Positions 42,713 through 50,563 of a stretch of 64,000 bases of DNA are shown in pieces. The stretch covers positions 1 to 64,000 of the forward strand of contig JAZUBT010000035.1 in assembly GCA_045638685.1 (NCBI GenBank), read 5' to 3'. The notes below the pieces were generated by a model, which was given only the letters and a program-made list of their open reading frames with translations, ran no database searches and was not told the origin of the DNA. The translations under genes were made by a program, and so were the position numbers. The DNA is from SIG673 sp045638685 (GTDB taxonomy: Bacteria > Bacillota > Clostridia > Oscillospirales > CAG-272). The stretch's first letter is position 1; every line of letters starts with the position of its first letter.

Positions 42713-44131
42713 ATGAGTCTTATCAAAACAGAAAAGCTTGAAAAAAACCGCGTTGAGCTTCAGATCGGCATAGACAGAGCAGCTCTTGACGCAGAGGTTA
42801 AAAAGGTTTACAAAAAGGAAATCGGAAAAATGAATATCCCCGGCTTCCGTAAGGGTAAAGCTCCGCTCGCAATAGTAGAGAAGCTTTACGGAAAGGGAAT
42901 TTTCGTAGATGAAGCGCTTAACAATCTTCTTCCCGATGCTTATGAGGCGGCGGTTAAGGAGGCAGGTCTTGCCGTTGTTTCCCGTCCCGAGTTCGACATC
43001 GTTTCTATGGAAGATGGTGCTGACGTAGTACTTAAGGCACTTGTTGACGTTAAGCCCGAGGTAACTCTTAAGGAGTATAAGGGACTTAAGGCAGAGCGCG
43101 ACGCTATCGAGGTTACCGACGATATGGTTGACGCCGACATAAAGGCTGCTCAGCAGAGAGCGGCAAGAGAGGTTGAGGTTACCGATCGCGCTTCCGAAAT
43201 GGGCGACACTGCCGATATAGATTTCGAGGGCTTTGTAGATGGAACTCCGTTTGAAGGCGGAAAGGGCGAGCATCACAAGCTTAAGCTTGGCTCCGGTCAG
43301 TTTATCCCCGGCTTCGAGGAGCAGGTTGCGGGTAAGAACATAGGCGAAGAGTTTGACGTAAACGTAACCTTCCCCGAGGAATACGGCGCATCCGAGCTTG
43401 CCGGCAAGGCAGCTGTATTTAAGTGTAAGCTTCACGGTATAACCAAGGAAGAACTCCCCGAGCTTGACGACGAGTTTGCAAAGGATATGTCCTTTGACAA
43501 CCTTGACGCTTACAAGGCAGACGTTCGCGCAAAGATAACCGAGAGATTGGAAAAGACGGCAGAGCAGGTAATAGAGAACAGAGTTCTTGATGCGCTTCTT
43601 GAAAACATGGAGGCTGAGATACCGGAGTCTATGTACGTAAACGAGGTGGAAAACCAGCTTCGTGAGTACGATATGCAGCTTCGTTCCAACGGACTTGATC
43701 TTAATACCTACTTTAAGTACACCGGCCAGACTCTTGAGCAGCTCCGCGAGAACTTCCGTCCCCGCGCAGAGCGTTCCGTAAAGGTTCGTCTTGCTCTTGA
43801 GGCTGTTGTTAAGGCAGAGGGCATCAGCGCAACCGAGGAGGAGATAAACGCCGAGTACGATCGTATGGCGGCTATGTACTCTATGGAGGTTGATAAGGTT
43901 AAGGAGGCTGTTGCAAGCGAGGACCTCGCGGCAGACCTTAACGTTCAGAACGCACTTAAGCTTGTAAAGGACAACGCAGTTGTAACCGAGAAGAAGGCAG
44001 AAAAGCCGAAGACCGCAACTAAAACCACCAAGGCAAAGGCGGCGGAAAAGGCAGACGGGGAAAAGCCCGCTAAGCCGAAGACCACGAGAACAAAGAAGGC
44101 GGCTGCGGAAAAAACCGAAAAGGCTGAATAA
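42713..44131 (+). CDS. tig: Trigger factor (ribosome-associated chaperone)
   Basis: 472 residues. The N-terminal ribosome-binding signature NIPGFRKGKAP is present, then the FKBP-type PPIase domain (about residues 160-245; DIDFEGFVDGTPFEGG), then the helical arms. The C-terminus has an extra basic tail of about 45 residues rich in Lys, Thr, Ala and Pro (EKPKTATKTTKAKAAEKA), beyond the usual ~430-residue length. It is upstream of clpP and clpX, the classic order. Confidence 0.96.
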   Translation: MSLIKTEKLEKNRVELQIGIDRAALDAEVKKVYKKEIGKMNIPGFRKGKAPLAIVEKLYGKGIFVDEALNNLLPDAYEAAVKEAGLAVVSRPEFDIVSMEDGADVVLKALVDVKPEVTLKEYKGLKAERDAIEVTDDMVDADIKAAQQRAAREVEVTDRASEMGDTADIDFEGFVDGTPFEGGKGEHHKLKLGSGQFIPGFEEQVAGKNIGEEFDVNVTFPEEYGASELAGKAAVFKCKLHGITKEELPELDDEFAKDMSFDNLDAYKADVRAKITERLEKTAEQVIENRVLDALLENMEAEIPESMYVNEVENQLREYDMQLRSNGLDLNTYFKYTGQTLEQLRENFRPRAERSVKVRLALEAVVKAEGISATEEEINAEYDRMAAMYSMEVDKVKEAVASEDLAADLNVQNALKLVKDNAVVTEKKAEKPKTATKTTKAKAAEKADGEKPAKPKTTRTKKAAAEKTEKAE

Positions 44132-44159
44132 AATTTTAAATTAAAAGTTATAATTAGGG

Positions 44160-44185
44160 ACGGCGGTGAAGTTTTTTACCGCCGT
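44160..44185 (+). terminator. Hairpin after tig
   Basis: The stem ACGGCGGT (44160-44167) pairs with ACCGCCGT (44178-44185) around a T-rich loop. No T-run follows, so it is a weak terminator at best. A TATAAT-like box at 44195-44200 lacks a good -35. Confidence 0.5.
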
Positions 44186-44292
44186 TCAGTAGCCTATAAT
44201 GAAAAAGCATATCAAAAGTCAGTAGCTGTTCAGGGCAGAAGTCTAAGTTAAAGCTACAAAACATAAAAACAAGAAAGGAACGGTAAAAGCAG

Positions 44293-44877
44293 ATGGCACT
44301 TGTACCAACCGTAATACAGCAGACAAATCACGGTGAACGCGCGTATGATATATATTCGCGTCTTCTCACCGACAGAATTATATTCCTCTCTGATGAGGTA
44401 AACGACGTAACAGCATCTCTCGTAGTTGCGCAGCTCTTGTTCCTTGAATCGCAGGATGCCGATAAGGATATTTCCTTCTATATAAACAGCCCCGGCGGTT
44501 CAGTTTCCGCAGGTCTTGCCATTTATGACACCATGAACTTTATTAAATGCGACGTATCGACGATATGCGTCGGAATGGCGGCAAGCATGGGCGCATTCCT
44601 GCTTTCGGCGGGAGCTAAGGGCAAGCGTTTTGCTCTTCCTAACAGCGAGATAATGATTCATCAGCCTCTCGGGGGATTTCAGGGACAGGCGTCGGATATA
44701 AAAATACATTCCGACCACATTCTCCGTACCAAGGATAAGCTTAACAGAATTCTTGCGGCAAATACCGGAAAGCCGCTTTCCGTAATCGAGAAGGATACTG
44801 ACAGAGATAACTTCCTTACAGCAGAGGCTGCTATGGAGTACGGTCTTATCGATAAGGTTCTTGATAAGAGAATTTAA
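44293..44877 (+). CDS. clpP: ATP-dependent Clp protease proteolytic subunit ClpP
   Basis: 194 residues. The catalytic triad is visible: Ser in GMAASMGAFLL, His in MIHQPLGGFQG and Asp in EKDTDRDNF. It forms the 14-subunit barrel that degrades proteins fed by ClpX or ClpC. AAAGGAACGG precedes the ATG. No CtsR box was seen upstream. Confidence 0.97.
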   Translation: MALVPTVIQQTNHGERAYDIYSRLLTDRIIFLSDEVNDVTASLVVAQLLFLESQDADKDISFYINSPGGSVSAGLAIYDTMNFIKCDVSTICVGMAASMGAFLLSAGAKGKRFALPNSEIMIHQPLGGFQGQASDIKIHSDHILRTKDKLNRILAANTGKPLSVIEKDTDRDNFLTAEAAMEYGLIDKVLDKRI

Positions 44878-44962
44878 GCCCACAGACTAAAAAACTTATA
44901 AGGAACTAAGCCTTTATCAGCTAACCTTAAAGACCGTAATCAGAAAGGAAACACCGAGACCG

Positions 44963-46285
44963 ATGGCAAATAACCGTACCCCTACTCATTCCGCAAGACA
45001 CTGTATTTTTTGCGGAAAAAACGAAGCTCACGTAGGCTTTCTTATACCGTCTCCCACGGGGCTTTATATATGTAATAACTGTATCGAGACCTGCAATGAA
45101 ATTATAGGAGAGGTAGAGATAAGCGAAAACATTTCCGGTCTTACCTACGAGACTCTTCCCAAGCCGCAAGCTATAAAAAAAATACTTGATGATTACGTAA
45201 TAGGACAGGACAACGCTAAAAAGGCGCTTTCCGTTGCCGTATATAATCATTATAAGAGAATTTTGCAAAGTCCGGGAACGGCTCTTGGCAGCAGAAAAAG
45301 AGGAGCGCAAAAGAAGAGCTCCGACGAGGTGGAGATACAAAAGAGTAACGTTCTTTTGCTTGGACCTACCGGCGTAGGAAAAACCTATCTTGCGGAAACT
45401 CTTGCAAAAACCCTTAAGGTTCCTTTTGCGATAGCGGACGCTACTACGCTTACCGAGGCAGGATACGTTGGAGAGGACGTCGAGAACATTCTCTTAAGAC
45501 TTATTCAGGCTGCGGATTACAACGTAGAGCTTGCTGAAATGGGAATTATATATATTGATCAAATAGACAAGATTTCAACACGCTCGGACAACCGTTCTAT
45601 AACGAGAGACGTTTCGCGCGAGGGTGTTCAGCAGGCGCTTCTTAAAATCCTTGAGGGAACGGTGGCAAACGTTCCACCGCAGGGCGGAAGAAAGCACCCG
45701 AATCAGGAGTTTATAAGAATAAACACCGAAAACATACTGTTTATCTGCGGCGGAGCATTTGATACCATACAAGATATAATAGAAAACCGCAAGGGAAACT
45801 CGGCTATTGGATTTAACAGTACAATTATGACAAAATCCGAAAAGCTTTCAAATTCTCCGTATAAGGACGTAACTCCGCACGACGTTGTAAAGTTTGGTCT
45901 TATTCCGGAGCTTGTAGGACGTCTTCCGATAATCGTCAGCCTTGACAGTCTTGATAACGAGGCGCTCATAAGAATATTAAACGAGCCTAAAAACTCGCTT
46001 GTAAAGCAGTATAAAAAGCTCTTTAGCTTTGATAACGCGGAGCTTGAGTTTACCGACGGCGCGCTTGCCGCGATTTCCGAAAAGGCTATTGACAGAAACA
46101 CAGGCGCAAGAGGACTTCGGGCTATTTTAGAGGAAACCATGCTTGATATTATGTATGAAATTCCCTCAAGAACCGACGTTGAAAAGGTTATTATAACCGA
46201 TGAGACGGTCAAGAACAAAAAGGCGCCAAAGCTTGTATTAAAGGCAGAAAGCGAGTCAGAGGACAGCGAAGAAAAAATCGGATAG
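44963..46285 (+). CDS. clpX: Clp protease ATP-binding subunit ClpX, with Walker B Glu-to-Gln change
   Basis: 440 residues. The zinc-binding domain has C14, C17, C37 and C40; Walker A is GPTGVGKT (134-141); the pore loop is GYVG (167-170); the RKH loop is at 243-245; the ClpP-docking loop IGF is at 282-284; the arginine finger is in GLIPELVGR (R320); and sensor 2 is in TGARGLR. Walker B reads IIYIDQIDKI: residue 200 is Gln (CAA at 45560-45562) where ClpX normally has the catalytic Glu. The matching E185Q change in E. coli ClpX abolishes ATP hydrolysis. All else looks intact. A sequencing error (GAA to CAA) cannot be excluded. Confidence 0.95.
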   Translation: MANNRTPTHSARHCIFCGKNEAHVGFLIPSPTGLYICNNCIETCNEIIGEVEISENISGLTYETLPKPQAIKKILDDYVIGQDNAKKALSVAVYNHYKRILQSPGTALGSRKRGAQKKSSDEVEIQKSNVLLLGPTGVGKTYLAETLAKTLKVPFAIADATTLTEAGYVGEDVENILLRLIQAADYNVELAEMGIIYIDQIDKISTRSDNRSITRDVSREGVQQALLKILEGTVANVPPQGGRKHPNQEFIRINTENILFICGGAFDTIQDIIENRKGNSAIGFNSTIMTKSEKLSNSPYKDVTPHDVVKFGLIPELVGRLPIIVSLDSLDNEALIRILNEPKNSLVKQYKKLFSFDNAELEFTDGALAAISEKAIDRNTGARGLRAILEETMLDIMYEIPSRTDVEKVIITDETVKNKKAPKLVLKAESESEDSEEKIG

Positions 46286-46289
46286 ATAT

Positions 46290-46327
46290 AAAAAAGAACT
46301 AAGCAGTAAAACGCTTAGTCCTTTTTT
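46290..46327. terminator. Bidirectional terminator between clpX and the membrane protein gene
   Basis: The inverted repeat runs from an A6 stretch plus ACTAAGC (298-304) to GCTTAGT (46313-46319) plus CC and a T6 run, with one mismatch. Both flanks are A- or T-rich, which fits the convergent genes on either side. Confidence 0.82.
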
Positions 46328-46341
46328 ATTTATAAGTTATT

Positions 46342-47259
46342 TTAGTTTTCGTTTTTGTTTGTTTCGTCATTGGTTTCGTTTGCGGCTAAGTCTGACGGAG
46401 CTGAATTTTCCTCCGAGGTGTTTTCGCTTTCGGTTAAAAATACGGGGCCTTCGTTTTGCTCAAGGAGAACCGGAATAAACTGACTTGCTATTCTGCCTTT
46501 ACCGCGTCTTTTGATATAGAAAAATCCTATTACGCTGAAAACGACGGCGCCGACAAAATTAACGAACATATCTTTTATTGTGTCGGAGAGGCCTATATCA
46601 AGATACCCGTTTTCGATAACGGCGATTTTACCGCCGGCGTATTCTATTGTGGTTTTGCTTATATCCGTTAAAAGCTCTTTGTTTATCGGCGATGCCACAG
46701 ACATAAAGGAGGTAACTACGCGATCCTTTTGCATATCGGTCATAAGAAGCAGGTCGGCAGAAAATTCAAAAAACTCCCAAAGGACTCCTATTGTCATCGA
46801 AAAGCAGAACGCGGTAATTGCGACGTATATGGGGGACATAGTGAATTTTATCCTCGGATTTTGGTTAATTATATCTATAAGACAAAATCCGAAGGCGGCA
46901 AATATAAAGCCGTTGGTGGTGTGGAGCATTGTATCCCAGAACGCGTATTTTTGATAGAAGCCACCTATTTCTCCGAATATCTCGGCGCAGAAAATAAATA
47001 TAAATGCAAGCGTTTCCAAAACCGTCGGTAGCTCGAGCTTAAAGTTTTTTTCGACAAACGGCGGTATAAGAAAGAGAATAAGGCAAAGTCCCGCTGTAAA
47101 AAGGCTTTCGTACCGTTTATCTACTATACAGCGAATCATAACCAGAATTACGGCGATTCTTAAAACGACGTAAACGGCAAAAGCAACCTTGTTCGTTTTT
47201 ATCTGGTCAATAAGAGAGGTATAATATTTGATCGGAGAGGGATTTTTTCTTTTACTCAT
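46342..47259 (-). CDS. Multi-pass membrane protein (YjdF/DUF2238-like)
   Basis: 305 residues from ATG 47259, which has GGAGGAAAGG upstream; the frame is open 44 codons further without a ribosome site. Five or six membrane helices are visible. FWDTMLHTTNGFIFAAFGF and GVLWEFFEFSADLL resemble YjdF/DUF2238 proteins, with His and Glu inside helices. The C-terminal ~40 residues are acidic and Asn/Glu-rich. Function unknown; the family link is by eye only. Confidence 0.72.
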   Translation of the reverse strand: MSKRKNPSPIKYYTSLIDQIKTNKVAFAVYVVLRIAVILVMIRCIVDKRYESLFTAGLCLILFLIPPFVEKNFKLELPTVLETLAFIFIFCAEIFGEIGGFYQKYAFWDTMLHTTNGFIFAAFGFCLIDIINQNPRIKFTMSPIYVAITAFCFSMTIGVLWEFFEFSADLLLMTDMQKDRVVTSFMSVASPINKELLTDISKTTIEYAGGKIAVIENGYLDIGLSDTIKDMFVNFVGAVVFSVIGFFYIKRRGKGRIASQFIPVLLEQNEGPVFLTESENTSEENSAPSDLAANETNDETNKNEN

Positions 47260-47397
47260 TTTGTTTTCCTTTCCTCCTTTATTATTCGGGTTTATACCTT
47301 TATTATACGCCTTGGATTTCTTTAAGTCAATAAACTTAATATGTCGAAAAAGAAAATTAATACTCTTTTCTTGTTCGAGGTTTTGTAGCATAACGAA

Positions 47398-47637
47398 CGG
47401 CGGCGCACGAAATTTTCCCGTGCTCCTAAGCTTGCGGCTCCCTCGGCATCATTTCCGTTACGGAAATGATGCCGCTTTTTTAAAAAGTAATTCCTCGGGA
47501 ATTACAGAAAACACGGATGTTTTCGCGGCAAGACCGGTATTTTAAAAAGCGGACGCGGTTAACGTTTGGTTAACCGCGTCCGAGGGAGCCGTAAGCTTTG
47601 GAGCTTCCGCAGAACTTCCCGCCGCCGAAGAAAAAAT
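47398..47637. mobile_element. MITE-like palindromic intergenic element, about 240 bp
   Basis: Terminal 8-bp inverted repeats CGGCGGCG (47398-47405) and CGCCGCCG (47630-47637) flank longer arms that match 23 of 25 bases: 47422-47446 with 47580-47604. Inside are three hairpins: 14 bp (47444-47457 with 47461-47474, followed by a T-run), 8 bp (47487-47494 with 47498-47505) and 13 bp (47551-47563 with 47569-47581). No ORF is present. This nested structure is typical of small non-autonomous repeat elements; no clear target duplication was seen. It fills most of the 468-bp gap between the membrane protein and the HPr-like gene. Confidence 0.62.
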
Positions 47638-47727
47638 ACGCACAAAAAAGGATATACCTTCGTTAACCGAAAATATATCCCTTTAATTGTTTTTTTGTTT
47701 TGAATATTTAAAACTTAAAGTCTAAAA

Positions 47728-47946
47728 TTAAACTATAAAGCGAACGATGCTTCCGCTGATGTCCTCGTCGGAAACACAGTATATATTTTCCCACTCCATT
47801 TTTGCAAGAATAGCTCCGAGCTGGGATTTTGCGCATATCTGCTGATGCTTGTCATCGCTCAAAAATACCTGTCCGGGGTGGGAGGATACGATAGCAACGA
47901 AATCCGTTACGTCAGTCATGGTGTTAAGCTCTATACGTACTTTCAT
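47728..47946 (-). CDS. HPr-like (Crh-like) protein lacking the active-site histidine
   Basis: 72 residues. The CAKSQLGAILAKM segment and the following VSDED match the region around Ser46 of HPr, including the serine that HPr kinase phosphorylates. The HARPA segment with His15 is absent (LNTMTDVTDF stands there), so it cannot pass phosphate to sugars. A Crh-like regulatory role in carbon control is the likely reading (inference). It is 70 bp downstream of tpiA on the same strand, at the end of a glycolytic unit. Confidence 0.75.
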   Translation of the reverse strand: MKVRIELNTMTDVTDFVAIVSSHPGQVFLSDDKHQQICAKSQLGAILAKMEWENIYCVSDEDISGSIVRFIV

Positions 47947-48016
47947 CTGGTTTTCTCCTTACATAAATAATTTTATAATAAAACCGTAGCGTAAAATTTA
48001 ATTTTTACGTTGCTGC

Positions 48017-48784
48017 TTACTGAGCAGCCTCAACGATAACGGTGAAATCGGGCGCTTTAAGAGACGCGCCGCCGATAAGTCCTCCGTCAACGTTGACCTT
48101 TCCGAGAAGCTCAGATGCATTCTTTGCATTCATCGAGCCTCCGTACTGTATAACGGTTGCCTCTGCAACGTCATTTCCGTAAAGCTTTGAAAGAGTTGCT
48201 CTTATAGTTCCGCAGGTTTCGTCTGCCTGCTCGGGAGTTGCGGTAAGACCTGTTCCAATACCCCATACAGGCTCGTAAGCGATTATGACGTTTTTCATAT
48301 CCTCGGCGCTGATGCCTGCAAGGTCAAGCTTTGTCTGCATGGAAACGACCTCGTCGGTAATTCCTGCAAGTCTTTCCTCTTTAACCTCACCTACGCAGAG
48401 TATAACCTTAAGCCCTGCGTTAAGAGCAGCCTTCGTGCGAAGGTTAACGGTCTCGTCGGTTTCGGCAAAGTACTGACGGCGCTCGGAGTGTCCGATTATT
48501 ACGTACTCAACGCCGCATTCGGTAAGCATTTTAGCGGAGATTTCTCCGGTGTAAGCGCCGCTTTCCGCAAAGTGTACGTTCTCTGCGCCAACCTTGATGT
48601 TGGTGCCCTTTGTAGCCTCAACAGCTACGGAAATGTCAACGTAAGGAACGCATATAACGATATCGCAGCCGTTTTTACCGGCAACCATGGGCTTGAGCTC
48701 CTCGATAAGCGCCTTAGCCTCAGCGGGAGTTTTGTTCATTTTCCAGTTACCGGCTATAACAACCGGTCTTTTTGCTTTATTCAT
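48017..48784 (-). CDS. tpiA: Triosephosphate isomerase
   Basis: 255 residues from ATG 48784 (GGAG 6 bases upstream; an open frame extends further). It interconverts DHAP and glyceraldehyde 3-phosphate. Seen: AGNWKMNKT with the catalytic Lys, GHSERRQYFAE with the catalytic His, AYEPVWGIGTG with the catalytic Glu, and YGGSMNAKNA for phosphate. It is downstream of pgk. Confidence 0.97.
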   Translation of the reverse strand: MNKAKRPVVIAGNWKMNKTPAEAKALIEELKPMVAGKNGCDIVICVPYVDISVAVEATKGTNIKVGAENVHFAESGAYTGEISAKMLTECGVEYVIIGHSERRQYFAETDETVNLRTKAALNAGLKVILCVGEVKEERLAGITDEVVSMQTKLDLAGISAEDMKNVIIAYEPVWGIGTGLTATPEQADETCGTIRATLSKLYGNDVAEATVIQYGGSMNAKNASELLGKVNVDGGLIGGASLKAPDFTVIVEAAQ

Positions 48785-48881
48785 TTTGTTCTCCAATCTG
48801 CTGCCGTGACGACAGCAACTTAAAATTTTCAGCTTTTTTCTATGTGTTTTGCCGCGAAAGGTATTCGGCATTTAAAAGATA

Positions 48882-48917
48882 AGGCGTGAAAACAGTTTTT
48901 TCAAAGCTTTCACGCCT
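48882..48917 (-). terminator. Hairpin between pgk and tpiA
   Basis: The stem AGGCGTGAAA (48882-48891) pairs with TTTCACGCCT (48908-48917), just after the pgk stop on the minus strand. The T content that follows is modest, so it may attenuate rather than stop transcription into tpiA. Confidence 0.6.
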
Positions 48918-48930
48918 CTCGTTTTAATAA

Positions 48931-50226
48931 TTATTTGTCATTAAGACAAGCAATACCGGGAAGCTCAATTCCTTCAAGGAATTCAAGCGATGCGCCGCCT
49001 CCGGTGGAAATGTGAGTCATCTTGTCAGCATATCCGAGCTTTTCAACTGCAGCAGCACTGTCGCCACCACCTATGATAGAAATAGCGCCGCTTTCCGCAA
49101 CGGCGGAAGCAACCGACTCGGTGCCGGCCGCAAAGTTCTTCCACTCGGAAACACCCATCGGTCCGTTCCATACAACAGTGCCTGCGCCCTTGATAGCGTT
49201 AGCAAAGAGTTTACGCGTCTCGGGACCTATGTCAAGTCCCATCCAGCCGTCGGGAATGTTGTCGGAGTTTACCTCCATATACTCGGTGTTCTCATCGTAA
49301 GCCTTACCGACTCTGTTGTCAACGGGGAGAAGGAAATTAACGCCCTTGGCCTTAGCCTTAGCTATCATCTCGTTTGCAAGGTCTATCTTGTCGGTCTCGC
49401 AAAGCGAGGTGCCTACGCTGTGTCCCTGTGCCGCAAAGAAGGTGTACGCCATACCGCCGCCGATTATGAGAGTGTCAACCTTTTCGAGAAGGTTATTGAT
49501 AACGCCTATCTTGTCGGAAACCTTTGCTCCGCCGAGAATTGCAACGAAGGGACGTGCGGGATCTGCAAGAGCCTTACCCATTATCGAAATCTCTTTTCCG
49601 ATAAGGTATCCGCAAACTGCGGGGAGATAGTCGGCAACTCCCGCGGTGGAAGCATGGGCTCTGTGAGCGGAGCCGAAAGCATCGTTTACGTAAACGTCAG
49701 CGTAATCAGCAAGCTCTTTTGCGAAATCAGCGCCGTTCTTAGTCTCTCTTGCGTCAAAGCGAACGTTCTCTATAAGAACAGCCTCGCCTTCCTTAAGAGC
49801 TCCAATCTTAGCCTTTGCGTCGGGGCCTATAATGTCCTCAGCGAAGGTAACCTTTCCGCCGAGAAGCTCGTTAAGTCTGTCAGCAACGGGCTTAAGAGTA
49901 AATTTCTTCTTGTCGTCAAGAGCCTTCTTGAGGAAATCTGCCTTAGCAGCTGTCTGCTCAGCCTCGGGAAGAGCCTCAACCTTCTGCTTTTCCTTCTTGG
50001 TGAGACCGAAGCCCTCGCTAAAGATGCTGTGGGGCTTGCCCATATGAGAGCAGAGGATAACCTTAGCGCCCTTGTCAAGGAGATACTTAATGGTGGGGAG
50101 CGCGCCTACGATTCTCTTGTCGGAGGTGATAACTCCATCCTTAAGCGGTACGTTGAAATCGCAGCGAACAAGAACCTTCTTGCCGGCAACGTCAATGTCC
50201 TCAATTGTTTTTTTGTTGTACATCAT
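48931..50226 (-). CDS. pgk: Phosphoglycerate kinase
   Basis: 431 residues. Seen: VLVRCDFNVPLKDG at the N-terminus, the substrate-binding RAHASTAGVADYLPAVCGYL, ILGGAKVSDKIGVINNLL, and the nucleotide-binding IIGGGDSAAAVEKLG. An insertion of about 30 charged residues (GFGLTKKEKQKVEALPEAEQ, near residues 70-110) makes it longer than the usual ~395. It makes ATP from 1,3-bisphosphoglycerate. AAGAAAGGA precedes the start, and a promoter is at 50281-50309. Confidence 0.97.
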   Translation of the reverse strand: MMYNKKTIEDIDVAGKKVLVRCDFNVPLKDGVITSDKRIVGALPTIKYLLDKGAKVILCSHMGKPHSIFSEGFGLTKKEKQKVEALPEAEQTAAKADFLKKALDDKKKFTLKPVADRLNELLGGKVTFAEDIIGPDAKAKIGALKEGEAVLIENVRFDARETKNGADFAKELADYADVYVNDAFGSAHRAHASTAGVADYLPAVCGYLIGKEISIMGKALADPARPFVAILGGAKVSDKIGVINNLLEKVDTLIIGGGMAYTFFAAQGHSVGTSLCETDKIDLANEMIAKAKAKGVNFLLPVDNRVGKAYDENTEYMEVNSDNIPDGWMGLDIGPETRKLFANAIKGAGTVVWNGPMGVSEWKNFAAGTESVASAVAESGAISIIGGGDSAAAVEKLGYADKMTHISTGGGASLEFLEGIELPGIACLNDK

Positions 50227-50280
50227 AGTTTTGTTCCTTTCTTATTTTAACAGCATGCGCCGATTAATTATTCATTTATA

Positions 50281-50309
50281 ATATTATCATAAAAACGGAA
50301 AAATATCAA
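50281..50309 (-). promoter_or_regulatory. Promoter of pgk
   Basis: On the minus strand: -35 TTGATA (50309-50304), a 17-bp spacer and -10 TAATAT (50286-50281), about 55 bp before pgk. The rest of the 337-bp gap up to 50563 is AT-rich; no clear plus-strand promoter for the Gld-like genes was found. Confidence 0.68.
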
Positions 50310-50563
50310 GGGGTTTTTAATATTTTCTGGAAAAACTTTCTTAATTTATAAGATTTAATATTTGAAAAACAAGATTTTATATAATTAACTAAAGATTTCC
50401 ATATTAATCACATCGCTTTCACATAAAAGTTATAAAATATATATTGTTTAACCGTTTTAAAGTAAGGAGCAGGGTTAAGTGAAACGACTGCATTTATCTA
50501 AGACTTATTTACGTATTACGGTAAAACACAGAAAAATCGCTCGTAGCTATGGGGGCAGATAAA

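Noticed and set aside
49012..50250. 412-codon plus-strand frame opposite pgk
   Set aside because: It is a long antisense shadow of pgk, caused by codon bias. The pgk frame has all the expected motifs.
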